NCBI GenBank assembly: GCA_002917075.1
Contig: NTMA01000016.1
Span: 372,001 to 436,000 of the forward strand
Direction of reading: 5' to 3'
From: Hawksworthiomyces lignivorus
Lineage: Eukaryota; Ascomycota; Sordariomycetes; Ophiostomatales; Ophiostomataceae
Length of the DNA stretch: 64,000 bases
The notes beneath the pieces were generated by a model. It did not search any database. It was given only the letters and a program-made list of their open reading frames with translations, and was not told where the DNA came from. A program made the position numbers and the translations under genes. This document shows, one piece after another, positions 1 through 13,522 of the stretch; within the stretch, counting starts at the first letter, position 1; each line of letters opens with the position of its first letter.

Positions 1-1
1 G

Positions 2-157
2 TTCGGCCGCCCCGATTGGTTCTGGTGCGGCGGCATGTCGCTGACCGTCTGGCTGGGCACGATCTTCGGCGAGTGGATCATGGACATTGTCTCCTTCCGC
101 TTGTTTGGCCTGTACAAGCTGAAGACCATCCTGGATCAGAAGAAGAAGCTCAAATGA
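2..157 (+). CDS. C-terminal end of an unrecognised membrane protein (partial, 5' cut by window)
   Basis: An open frame enters from the left edge and ends in TGA after 51 codons. The fragment has a tryptophan-rich hydrophobic stretch around WFWCGGMSLTVWLGTIF, then a second amphipathic or hydrophobic run and a basic end. The last four residues are KKLK, which fits the KKxx di-lysine retrieval signal of ER membrane proteins with a cytosolic tail. That supports an ER or Golgi membrane protein but does not identify the family. It converges with the SET-domain gene on the other strand, whose stop lies about 220 bp away. I do not recognise the family from 51 residues. The upstream part lies outside the window. 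Confidence 0.6.
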   Translation, partial: FGRPDWFWCGGMSLTVWLGTIFGEWIMDIVSFRLFGLYKLKTILDQKKKLK

Positions 158-378
158 TCATTTTGTTTCTTTTCCTTTTCCCTCAACTTGAAACACCCTT
201 TTGTATTCTCTTGTTCCGTTTATGTTTGTATGATATGATATTTGCTACTCGAATACAATTTATGGATTATCACAGACACTGAATGTTTTGAAAGTCGACA
301 ACGCCACCCTGCAAAGTGCTGCCCTCTTGCCCATCTCTGGTTTCCTGTGTCGGCCTGCCATCCCCCCCACCCCCCAAT

Positions 379-1995
379 CTAGTACCGGCTGCCTTGCTTC
401 TGTTCCTTGCGGCGGGCGCGCTCCGTCTTCTCGTTCTCCTTGTCCTTGATCTGCTGCCACAGCTCCCGGACGCCTTCGATGTTTTCGTGCTCCTCCGTCC
501 CGTACCGGATCCAGAACTCCTCCGACTGCTTGGCGTAGTACTTGGCCTCCTCAAAGTCCTCGATCGAGAGGTACGCCCGCGCTACCACGGCGTAGTACTC
601 GCACAGTTGCGGCACGAGGTCCTCGCCGTTGATCAGCAGCATCATCTCGTTGACCAGCGGCTCGATCCGCTCCTTGGTCAGCAGGCCGTCGGCGGCCTCG
701 GTCTCGAGCGTCTGGTAGATCTCGACTAGCCGCGTGCGCCGGATCTCCGACGCGAACACCACGTTCTTGGGCGCTGTGCACAGGGGGCAGTGGCACTCGA
801 AGCCCCAGCGGCGGATGGACTCTTTGCGCTCGGCGATGGGTAGGCCGAGCGGAACGTCTGCGTGTTGTATGTTCTGTTAGCTTCCAGCTACACCACCACC
901 CTTTTTGTTCCTCCGTTCATGTAACGTACAGCTGTGCGTGAACTCCTCGCCCATGTTGATTTCGTGGAACGCGACAACTTCGTGGGTCATGGAGCTTGCC
1001 GAGTACCGCCAGAACGTGCTGTCACTGCGTTAGCCGCTTTCCTTGATTCTTTTCCTTTCCAGAGTCTGCGCGACAGAAACACAAACTCACTTTGGCTTGC
1101 ACTCGTGGTTGATTCGCTAATAAGAATGTCAGCCCCTGTGTTCTACATATTTCACTACCATGATCGCTCCCAAGCCCTCCCCTCCGGGCCAACCTACCGA
1201 TCCCTCGATCTGCAGGGAGAAGTGCGGCACGCCGGCGATCTCGATGCCGAAGATGTTGCTGCGGAAGATGTGCTCGAGCAGGAAATCGGTGTCGCCGAAG
1301 CCGTGGGCCAGCGCCCAGATGGCGTCCTGCGCCGCCTGCGGCAGCTGGCGCATGGCGACGGCCTCGAGGTGGCGGCGCTCGTCGTCGCTGAGCTCCGTCA
1401 GAAAGTCGGTGCGCGCCACCATGATGGGGAACCCGACGAGCGCCTGGCCCCACTTGGGCACGCGCTTGCGCGCCAGCAGGCCCTTGCCGCGGCCCGGCAC
1501 CTTCTTGATGGCGTACGGCCGCGCCGCTCGCCGCACCTCGCGCGGCGCCATCGTGCTGGCCGCGCTGTCGCGCATCCGCGGCGGCACGCGCGTGTCGTCC
1601 AGCGACGCCACCAGGTTGGCTGCCCCCTGCGGCGTCGAGATCACGCTCAGACCGCGGCCCCGAAACGTCCGCGCCGTGTACACGCAGTACTTTGTGCGGT
1701 TGGCTGACGACCGCACGCACACCGGCGGGTACGACCACGGTGCAAACGACGCCGTCCGGTCCGACACCGGCCGCGGGCACACGTCCAGGCCCATCGGCAT
1801 CGGGTAACCGTAGCTGCTCCACGAGCACTGGCCGGGCACCGGCGGCGGCAGCGGCGGCAGAGACGAAAAATCTAGAGGAGAGGCAGGGGGGGCATCGCCG
1901 GCGTCACCGGCGTCGTCGGCGGCGGCGACTGCGGGGATTGTGGCCGCCCCGAGCAAGAGCAGCAAAGCGCTGCGGAGACCAAGTGTCAAAGCCAT
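379..1995 (-). CDS. SET-domain protein with N-terminal secretory signal (463 aa, 4 exons)
   Basis: Four exons join in frame: 1995-1198, 1116-1091, 1018-930 and 857-379, with introns of 81, 72 and 72 nt, all GT-AG. Residues 1-25 form a classical signal peptide (ALLLLLGAATIPAVAAA), followed by a proline-rich Cys-containing region. The SET fold starts near residue 161 (AIKKVPGRGKGLLA). The catalytic-core motif RINHECKPN (267-275) is rebuilt across intron 2. A GEEFTHSY turn follows, then a post-SET-like CHCPLC (326-331). The C-terminal 120 residues are helical with a charged Lys/Glu tail. SET proteins methylate lysines using S-adenosylmethionine, but this class has a secretory leader and is not a typical histone methyltransferase, so the substrate is unknown. 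The start is the first ATG of the frame and gives the signal peptide directly. Confidence 0.88.
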
Positions 1996-2592
1996 GGCTG
2001 AGGTTTACAATTCGTCCAGCTGCGTGTTACAAAATAATGTCTTCTCCAAATTAGGAGTCTGAACGATGCAAACAGAAATAAAAATAATAATACAACTTTT
2101 CCTTTCCTCTAACAGCGGAATGATCAATTACACACAAGTCCTAGCTGCTCCGACGCCGTTGTTGACAAGCTGGCATTAATGACGTTTCTTCTTGCCCCTA
2201 TAGCTGATAAAAGCTTTAAAATAATTGAAAAGGGTATACTACTGCATGGCTAAATAGCATGTCAAAGGTATATGTGTCTGGCGAGGATTAGCATAGTACA
2301 TTGATCAATATGCTGCAGTGGCGGTAGTTCGCAGGAGAAAAGCGGCCGGGTAAAAGTAGGCAAGCATCAGAGGAAAAGCTATTGAAAGGCACTTCTATGC
2401 TTTTCTATTCAAATTAATATATATCTGGAACGTGTTCACATCGGGAAAGCCATACACTTATATCATATTTTAAAATTCTATACTATGAAGCTCTACTTGT
2501 CGCATTTCCATCGCGAATATGCCTTCATCCTTACCTCATAGCTCCAATCACTTGACAGCACTGTATGTTCTTGGCCTTCTCGTGCCTAGCTC
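1996..2592. other. AT-rich intergenic DNA between the SET and kinase genes
   Basis: This stretch holds the 5' leader and promoter of the SET gene on its left and the 3' end of the kinase gene on its right. It is AT-rich and I see no conserved reading frame or RNA gene. Confidence 0.6.
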
Positions 2593-5451
<2,859 letters not shown>

Positions 5452-5723
5452 ATGCTCCCTGAGAACATCTCCTTCGATCCCCCAAATATGTATGAGTTTG
5501 AGCCTCATGAACGAGCTTGCATTGTCAAGTTTGTTGTCACTCATGCTCCTCACCACGCCTCCAGCGCAATCGTTGTGTAAGCTGAGCTCTCTGCCTTCCG
5601 TTTACCATCCTTCTCCACGCTAATACATTGCGTAGAAGGGAATGGTCTCGACGGTACTGCACCATCAATTACTATGACGCAGATGGTCATCTAGTGTTCC
5701 GGAGACATTATAACCACCCCTGA
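5452..5723 (+). CDS. Small spliced gene, 70-residue protein of unknown function
   Basis: Exon 1 (5452-5576) would run into a stop, but a GTAAGC donor at 5577 and an acceptor ending at 5635 remove a 59-nt intron with a clean GCTAATAC branch point. Exon 2 (5636-5723) then continues in frame to TGA. The protein starts MLPENISFDPPNMYEF and ends YDADGHLVFRRHYNHP. It has no signal peptide, membrane segment or cysteine pattern. It is acidic at the front and rich in Arg, His and Tyr at the back. The frame is open 40 codons upstream to a non-ATG codon, so ATG 5452 is preferred; it is preceded by CCCAAG. The splice logic is good, but I recognise no family and expression is unproven. Confidence 0.55.
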
Positions 5724-6525
5724 TCGATTCAACAAGAGAAGTTTAGCTAACTCACACTACAGAGGGGTCTATTATGGAATATGAGCAGACATATTCCAGG
5801 ATTTTGGCCTTGTATTCCCTGTGGGGGGTTTTTTATTATTAATTATTGTTAGGTTATGATTGCGCAGTGCACCCTTTGCCCAACGCTGTTCGAGGCATAA
5901 GGTTGATTGCACGCCAAATACCAGCCTGTATTTCTCTCAACTGATACATGCTGAAGGATGTCCCGCTGTTCTTAAGTGAGGTGTCGTCTACGAAAAGCCA
6001 CTAAGAGAAGCCAAGTGAGTATGAAAGTACAATGGTCTAATTAACGATTTAGCAAGTGAGTATGTCGAAATACGCAGGGTTTGCACATATCCGGGGTCCT
6101 GCGGTACAACTTCGAGAAAAGGCCCGCTGGGAATAGAGTCGTGCAGCGGAAACTTGCTACAGGATAGGGCAACTCTTCGCAGATAGTCCGGATTTCCGAA
6201 GAAAAGACAGCAATGGCAATAAATATCTTTTTAACTTTGCATTTATAAAGAGTAATAGTATGATGAAGTGTCACGTAGTGATAGGAGTTTCCACCTCCGC
6301 TAATGATCACACGAAAGACCAGCGCAGCAATCTGCGCGCGCGCGCCCTCTAAACGCCATCCAAATCTAGAATCCTGCACTGAATGAGGAACACGGTTTCA
6401 ACGAGAACGTTTACTAAAATCCTTCTTTTCCCTCCGTACAAAAAAAATTGAGATACCCCCCAAATGAATGCATCGGCACGGAGAAACGAGTGCGGCATGG
6501 ACTCCGCCCCACAGCCTCGCCCGCT
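5724..6525. other. Intergenic DNA between the small gene and the MCR1 3' end
   Basis: This is the 3' flank of both neighbouring, converging genes. A frame on the minus strand at 6041-6379 has no domain signal and low-complexity composition. Nothing else is visible. Confidence 0.5.
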
Positions 6526-7589
6526 CTAGAACGTGTGCACCTCCTTCTTGCTGAAGCCCAGCTGTGCCAGCACGCCGTTGCGCGCCGTGAGGGCCTTCTC
6601 CATGGCGGGCGGGCCGGACAGGAACACCTTGCCGACGTCGCCCTTGACGACGCCGGCGGTCTTGAGCAGCTCGCCAGTGACGCGGCCCTGCGCGTGCGGC
6701 GAGCCGGGCACGGGGGAGCTGACGACGTACTTGGTGGTCAGGCGGCCCGGGTACTGCTTCTGCAGGGCGGCGATCTCGTCGCGCAGCAGCAGGTCCTCGT
6801 CCGTGTTGACGCCCCACACGAGGGTGACGCGCGTGCGGTCGGCCGGGTTGCGCAGGATGCCGCGCAGCAGCTGGTAGCAGGGGGTGATGCCCTGGCCGCC
6901 GGCCACCAGGCAGATGTGCGCCTGCTCGTTGGCGCTGTAGCGGTAGCTGGGGATGCGGAAGAACGTCAGGCTGTCGCCGGGCTTCATGCTGTGCAGGTGG
7001 CCGGACTGCTTGCCGCCCGGGTAGAGCTTGACCATCAGGTCAAAGTGGCCGCGCTCGTCTGTAAAGGAGAAATGGCACATCAGCACGTGTGCGCATGAAC
7101 ACGGCAGGATCACCGCCGCACGGAACAACGAGAGCGAGTGGGGTCTCTCTCTATTCTCCTACCTAAGTCGCTTGTGGGCGTGTATGGCCGGAGGACGGGA
7201 ACCCAACCTCCTCCCGGAAACGAAATGGTCAGCAGCGCCGACGTCAGGGTCAGGCCGGTCGGCGCTTGTGGGTCGGGCAGGTCGAAGCGCAGCCGCTTGA
7301 CGTTGTGGTTGACGGACTCGGTGCTGGCCAGCTTGAGGGTGTGAAAGCCAAAAGAGGCAAACGTGGGCTTGCCGCCGGCCGTCTCAGCCTGCGCGGACGA
7401 GTAGCGGCGGGTGTACAGTGTGTACGCGCCGACTGCCACGGCAGCAGCGGCGAACAAGACGCTTGTGCTCATGATGGGACCTCGTGCAATTGCTGAGACT
7501 CTTCCAGAGGGCGTGGAGTATAACCTGGTAAATGATTGCGAAATGGGCCGCAAGCCTGCTCGACTGGATGTGGTGATGACGCCGGACAT
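6526..7589 (-). CDS. mcr1: Mitochondrial NADH-cytochrome b5 reductase (319 aa, 2 exons)
   Basis: Exons 7589-7163 and 7058-6526 join in frame across a 104-nt intron. Residues 1-38 are Arg/Ser-rich like a mitochondrial presequence, and residues 41-60 form one membrane helix, as expected for the outer-membrane and intermembrane-space enzyme. The flavin motif RPYTPTS (134-140) binds FAD. GGQGITP (196-202) and SGPPAMEKA bind NADH. The C terminus ends in Phe, as in the family. The enzyme passes electrons from NADH through FAD to cytochrome b5, serving sterol and fatty-acid desaturation and ascorbyl-radical reduction. The length matches Mcr1 proteins (about 300-330 aa). Coding GC content is high, like the other conserved genes here. 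Confidence 0.95.
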
Positions 7590-9129
7590 TGTGGGAGAAG
7601 AGGGGAACAGCGAGATATAAGAGATGGGGGGAGACGAGGAAGGTATAAATGGAATGGACACCTTGTCGAGTTCAGACAAAGTGCAGCAGCACAGCAATTA
7701 TTGCTCTGGTAGTAGACAGCAACAGGTATAGAAGAGCAGGCACGGCTTGGCGGGCTAAGCGAGGTACAAACAGAAAAGCTGTCTTGTTCTTATTTGTCGC
7801 AAACGAGAGCTTCAAGCTCCTTGTTACAGCTCTCTGGATAATAATAGGACAATAAGAGGGGCAGGGCTGGGTGGAGAGAGCTCTGCAGTACTGTAATAAA
7901 ATGGAAACGGAACAAGCCTTGGGGAAGTCCAATGGAGCCCCCAAAAGAGGAAAGGAAGGGGATCTTAAAGAAAATCCATTGCGCCTCTTCTCAGTCCCTG
8001 GTGCCTTTTTGGCCCGGTTGGTTTTTTTATTTTTTATTTTATAGTTTTTGTTCCTAGCCTCCAACGTACGATACGAAGCGTTTCTTTATCGTTCATGCAA
8101 CGCGTCGCAAAGGTCTCACGTTCTTGTCAGACGTTTCTTACTAGGTCCGCCAGGACGCCGGAGTCCGGACAGCCTAATGTCCGTCATACAATTGGTCAAC
8201 CCTGTCCGTTGCTCTTTGAGCCATGTGTGCCCTGTCTCTCCTCCCTCCACCCGTTGTAGATCCTTTTGAAGCTCTTCGAAATCTACGGCAGCAAATCTCT
8301 GAGATCTTATTCGATTTTCTAGCTTCAATTTTTAATTCAATTTGACTTTTATTCTTGCTTTGCATTTCTGTCAGGCAGGTGAGCTTCCTGTCGGCGCTGT
8401 TTTCCCCAAAGTTTATTGTATACCCGTAGCTTACATTGCAGATCTATGTCGGGAGTTAGGCGGGCCCGAACTGGGACCGACGCCTCTGGTTTCTGCCGGC
8501 AATGAGTTTAGCGCCCCAGGCTAGCAGCAAGCACGGAGACCGCCGTAGTAATGCGCTTACGTGTAGAGATCCAGCTACGGAGTGCGGAGTACAGGCAACA
8601 GGTATTAGACCCAATTGACAGCGGCCTAATTTAGTGTCACGGGGAGCTGAGAAAATCGCCATAGGGCACGTAATATGCTAGAATAATCCACTTGTGGGTA
8701 TTTGGGTCGTCCGACTCATCCTAAAAATGTTGCCTAGTTCGCACATGTTGATGATTTTACTCTGCAAAGCATGTACTCGTACGAGTGCTCCTGTTGAGAA
8801 AGACGGAAGTACGGAAACTGCGGACGTTTTCGGACGAAATTTCTATTGCGAAGAATTGAGTCTAGACCAATAGTTTCCTATAAGGACGACTCATTCGCCC
8901 CAAAGCGGGACACAACGGAAAGCTTAATTCTAATTACAGAGCCTTGCTGCGAACAGGCTGCCAAGATAAACAAACATACTAGGCTAGCCTCAGCCTTGTT
9001 GTGACGTATTGCCAAAAGACGTGGGGTAGACAACCGTCTTTCAAAGTCACAGAGTCACTGGAGACAACCTGGCCTGGTTTCCCAGTCAAGACATTCTCAA
9101 ACGTTATAAGTAGAAATCGATTGGAATGG
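7590..9129. other. Intergenic DNA upstream of mcr1
   Basis: This holds the mcr1 promoter (right of 7589, read leftward) and the 3' flank of the methyltransferase. It has A/T-rich tracts near 8020-8045 and an inverted GTACTCGTACGAGTGC element near 8773. I see no gene. Confidence 0.5.
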
Positions 9130-10120
9130 TTATTTCCAAACACTCAGCCATGTGGGGAGCGCTTTTGGGTCTCCCGAGGGCCCAAGAGCAGCCTTGGCCG
9201 TCCTGACAGCCTCGACCATCGTCTTCGCAAACTCCCGGTGCCGCTCATCCTCCAGGTGGTTTACCCTCTGTTGGTACTTCTCAGAGAGAACGTGTCCCAC
9301 CTCCCACCTTCCATCTTGGAAGCCTTCCGGCGCTGCCACGACCTCTTCCAGCTCCAATTCCCATCCTGCTTTCCGCGCCGTCTCCTGAATCATTTTTGGC
9401 GAAAAGAGCGATTGGATGTTGTCCCCGCCTCTCCACGGAGAGTGCTCCAAGGCAGAATTGAGGTTGGCGATGGATATGGCAGCCAGCAGATGCGGCAACG
9501 TTGCCAGATCACCTAGGGTGTCTAGCGTGTACTCGGCGACGTAGACCCTGCGAGTCCGCCCACGAAGAGACGACAGCAAGGACAAGAGAATATCCGGAGA
9601 AGTGAAATACCACGGTGAATGGACAAAAAGGGCATAGTCGTATATCGCGTCGGCGTCCTCTGATGCGAGGAATGGCTCCAGCGATGCCTGTTTGAAGGTG
9701 ATTCGGTCACCCAACGGACCAGCCTTGAGCAGTGACTGCGCTTCACCCAAGTTCATTGGGCTCCCTGGATTTGTTTAGGAGAGACTTTCTGAGTGATTTT
9801 GTGAATCGATGTAATTACGCACCATAGTCTAAGGGAGCCGGGTCAATTGCAGTAACGTGACCATTGGCCCCAACCAAAGCTGCCAGCACAACAGTGCAGT
9901 CTCCTTGCCCACATCCGATTTCAAGTACCTTTGAACCGGGGGGGATTTGGGCCTTGCTCAAAATCTCTAGTCTGTGCACGGACTGTGGGTCTGACACAGA
10001 GTTGCCGGTAGCCAAAGCCACCTCTTTCAGATGAGAATCGATGGAGGCCATGATGTCCAGCTGCCAGCGGCTTTTTAATATTTCCCTGTCGTCCGTAACC
10101 GTTGAATCTGTGTATAACAA
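9130..10120 (-). CDS. Class I SAM-dependent methyltransferase (about 310 aa, 5' end uncertain)
   Basis: Two exons join in frame (10120-9823 and 9764-9130; 58-nt intron with CTCCTAAAC branch). Motif I of the Rossmann fold, VLEIGCGQGDCT, is followed by the acidic motif II residue in VTAIDPAPLDYG, so the SAM site is complete. Later motifs include YDYALFVHSPWYF and a C-terminal helical part. The substrate cannot be inferred. The frame is open to 10120, where it begins with a non-ATG codon; the first in-frame ATG is at 10051. The stretch before that ATG (EILKSRWQLDIM) looks like family sequence, so a short upstream exon probably supplies the real start. Possible acceptors end at 10127 and 10109. 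Composition is lower in GC than flanking housekeeping genes. It is divergent from the SDR gene. Confidence 0.8.
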
Positions 10121-11004
10121 GATATCTAGAGAAAAAAGACGATCAAATCCAGCTCTTTTGTATCCCAGTTTTTGATATCTTTGCTTTGATCAGGATGGGT
10201 CACGCAACCGAGTGAGCCATAGAGAGTGAGTCACAGATAGCCTTCATGCAGATGTCAACAGGGTTGTCAATACGAGCTATGTACGGGATTTTTTCCGGAT
10301 GGATGCAATCCTGCAATATATCATCTGCGTTGGTCAGATAATGGCACACTGTTTCTTCCGGTAGATTTCAATGCCAGCATAGAAAGCCTTAGCGAGATGT
10401 GGTGGGAATCTTCACAGTCGGCGTTTGGGTGGCCAAAGAATTTTTTGTTCTGTTAATTTAGGAAAAGCCTTGCAAAAAAGCATTGTGCAAGGTATGCACC
10501 ATGAAGCCGCGGATGATACACCGGAATTAACGTCCGCCGCGGTTGCTTTCCTGAGAAAAGATTGAACCAACAGCGGCCATCCTGCAGAGGTAGAACATAC
10601 TTAAACTCACTGCTCGCACCATACAACGTCTTGTGATCCTAAACTTCGTTCAGACCAAGACTTTAGTCATCTTCTCGTTTGTCTACCCTGCAAGCATAAA
10701 GGGAGGTCGCTTGCACTACTCCTCCAAGAGGACCGAGTTATTGTCTGGAGGGAAAGATGGGGTTTTTCGACACTGTAATTGAGATCGAGTTGATATGACC
10801 AATCATAGTCCAAATGAAAATGAGAGAAAACACTCTGTTGAGGTTATACCGCCTGAACTGAATCCATTCAAACAGTATCACATGACCATACATAAGTTTA
10901 CGTTGAAAAGCAATCCTATCCAGCAATTAATTCGGGCACATAAACAGTAACAATCTTTCTACCTTGCCACTTCAGACATGAATTAATAGTCTTACAATTT
11001 AACA
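10121..11004. other. Divergent promoter region, methyltransferase and SDR
   Basis: This AT-rich region lies between two divergently oriented enzyme genes and probably holds a shared promoter. It may also hide the missing first exon of the methyltransferase. No other gene is supported. Confidence 0.5.
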
Positions 11005-12466
11005 ATGGATATATTACAACTACTAGATGAGAAGATAAACCCCACAAACCGTTTTAGAGAGCTGGTTAAAGAAGCGGGGCGGCAAACGATGGATTGGAAA
11101 TTGAACAAACGCTACGCGACGGGTCAAATTTACGAATACCAAAGCATCGAGATACATGAGAACATCGCTAAAGAGTTCAAAATACCGTACGTACGTTGAG
11201 AAATATAGCAATTCCGTGACTTAGAAACCTATTCTAACAAAAGATTAAGGCATATTTCATTAAAAAATTCTTAGAAATTCGAGGACTCAAGATTATCAAA
11301 TGCCATATGCGAAATCCGGCATGGCTCAAACAAGGCTCGATATCAACATCACAGAGACGGTCTGCTGCTGTTATTCCTCTACCTTCTGAAGACTGCGAAG
11401 TCCAATGGCAAGTCATAGATAATCCATCGACGCGGAAAACTATCGCGTGGGGAGACCCTATTCTCCTCCCAGAAAATAGCTTTCTTGTTCTCATAAGAGG
11501 CTCAATCAAGTTTTTTATCATTGACATGGAAGTTGAAGATGCTCAAGAACATGATCCCAATGATGTAACGAGACAAGGCAAAACAAATAAAATTTCATCA
11601 AACCTCATTGTATTTATCACGGGAGCAGATGAGGGTGAGTTGATTCTTGACGGCATAATATATCTTTCCACTTGTCTAACGGCTCCTACTACTAGGAATT
11701 GGCCTTGCTATTGCTCAAGCTCTTATTACTCGAGCCCCTACATCTATTATTTGCTTAGGGAGTGAGTCTCTCGAGGCCAGCAATCAAGCCGTGGAAGGAC
11801 TTCGTCGACAAGGTGTCTGGTCTGCGTTCGACGTGGTCCAGTTGGATGTAACCAGAGACGACAGCATTCAAAGAGCGGTTGAAACCGTTGGTCAAAGATA
11901 CGGAAAGATTGATGGTAAGCTCTTGCTCGCCAACAATGCTTCATTGATATCCAATTCGAGCCTGCTAACAGTTTGATTGTTCTACATTAGTGTTGATCAA
12001 CAACGCTGCTATTGCAAGCAATCCAAAGGCCGATTTGACAGACTTCCGCCAAATTTACGCTTCAATCTTCGACACCAATGTGACTTCGGTTGGCCTTATC
12101 ATTTCTTTCTTCTTGCCATTGTTGCGGGCTTCAATGCGCCCACGAGTTATTAATGTCTCTTCAGCCCGAGCTTCGGTGACTCTTCAGACGTCCGGGAAGC
12201 TTCCGCCAACGGCGTGCATACCGTATTCAATCTCGAAAACTGCGCTGAACGTTCTAACACTAGAGTTTGCCAAGCTTCATGCAGATATTCAATTTTATTG
12301 TGCCTCTCCGGGCCACTGCCGAGCAGCTTCTAACGGTTACAGGGACAACAGGGACCCCATAGATGGCGCCAAAGTCATTGTAGAACTAGCAGTTGCGGAG
12401 AGTGATGGGTATGAACCTGGATTCTGGGAGTTGGAAAATCAGACAATGTTGAAAATTGCGTGGTAA
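11005..12466 (+). CDS. Short-chain dehydrogenase/reductase with an unrecognised N-terminal region (421 aa, 4 exons)
   Basis: Exons 11005-11190, 11250-11634, 11696-11914 and 11991-12466 join in frame; the introns are 59-76 nt and intron 1 carries TTCTAAC. Residues 182-421 are a classical SDR. The cofactor loop is TGADEGIG (186-193), NNAA lies in the b4 strand, and the catalytic residues are Ser320/321, Tyr342 and Lys346 (YSISK). The ILE-rich order and SPGH after the active site resemble carbonyl-reductase-type SDRs. Residues 1-181 precede the SDR and are not part of the fold. They contain charged helices, then a beta-rich part (EVQWQVIDNP), and I do not recognise them. Exon 1 to exon 2 phase is exact, so the fusion is not an artefact of a missed stop. 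Composition is AT-rich. Confidence 0.8.
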
Positions 12467-13522
12467 GGGGTCATCAATACCGCCTTTTCCTATTGTTGGG
12501 CACTTGAATATGGATATGGAGGCAGTTTCCTATGACGTCATACTTCTTCGGTGAAGAGCCTTACACATTTAACTCCATAAAAATATGCAAACACACTATA
12601 CAGCTTTGGAAGTCTCAAAATTTCAACTTTTTTGACCTGTAGCGGCCTCACATGATGTGACGCCATTTGAATTGACGAAGCAACGTAAACCTACATGATC
12701 TTATTACCTTTTAACATGTTTATTGTCCCCTTGATCTCTAGGCAACCACTAACCTTCTAGTTACCGTCGTTGCCAACTCACTTGTCGCTCCACACCCGTA
12801 CTCCGCTTGCAGCAGAACGTCAACACACAGAAAATTTTGATATTCTCTTTACCGTCACAAAAACTTGGATGCAAGAATTTCCATTTCTGGTCATTGGGTA
12901 TGTATGGTGAATCGATACAGTGCAGACTGTGATCCATGCACCTGCTGACTGGAGCTTCTTTCTGCAAGGGCGGATAAGCAACTTCCGCCCACACCTCCCG
13001 AGATACCAAAGCTTGGGCACCACTGTATCATTTTGGGCTTTACGAACGTTTCTCTTTACTGCTCTACCGTAGAAATAAGGCCTCTGCTAAAAAGACGGTG
13101 TCTTCGGTAACACGTTATCCCCCATTACCGGGTAGCGAGCACGTCTAGAAGCTGCCGGTGCTCCCTAGCGTGTGGTTGGACTTGTGGGAACGTGGAGAGA
13201 GCTTTGCGGGGTTGATCTAGGATCGTGGAGAAACGTGGCATCGCGAAGACGCAATGCCGGCATCATTGGAAGCTAACATGATGGATTCCGCTTGTGATCC
13301 TAGAAGACAGCCAGTAGTGCTGTGAGGTCCTCAGTCCGTAACTGATTCATCACACCAAAACCACGATGGATAGAAGCTCAACACGCTAATGAGTCAGTTG
13401 AACTTATCGATGTGGATTTGCTCACCATTCTATCAGGGCCGGCAATATCTTTCTTGGACTCTATTCGAAACTTTTCTGCATGGGCCATATCCGAGTCGAC
13501 AGAGTGAGCGAGACTGTGTGCC
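12467..13522. other. Intergenic DNA between the SDR and carboxylesterase genes
   Basis: This is the 3' flank of the SDR and the promoter of the esterase, in tandem orientation. Short frames on the minus strand near 12760-13020 show no domain. Nothing else is visible. Confidence 0.5.
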
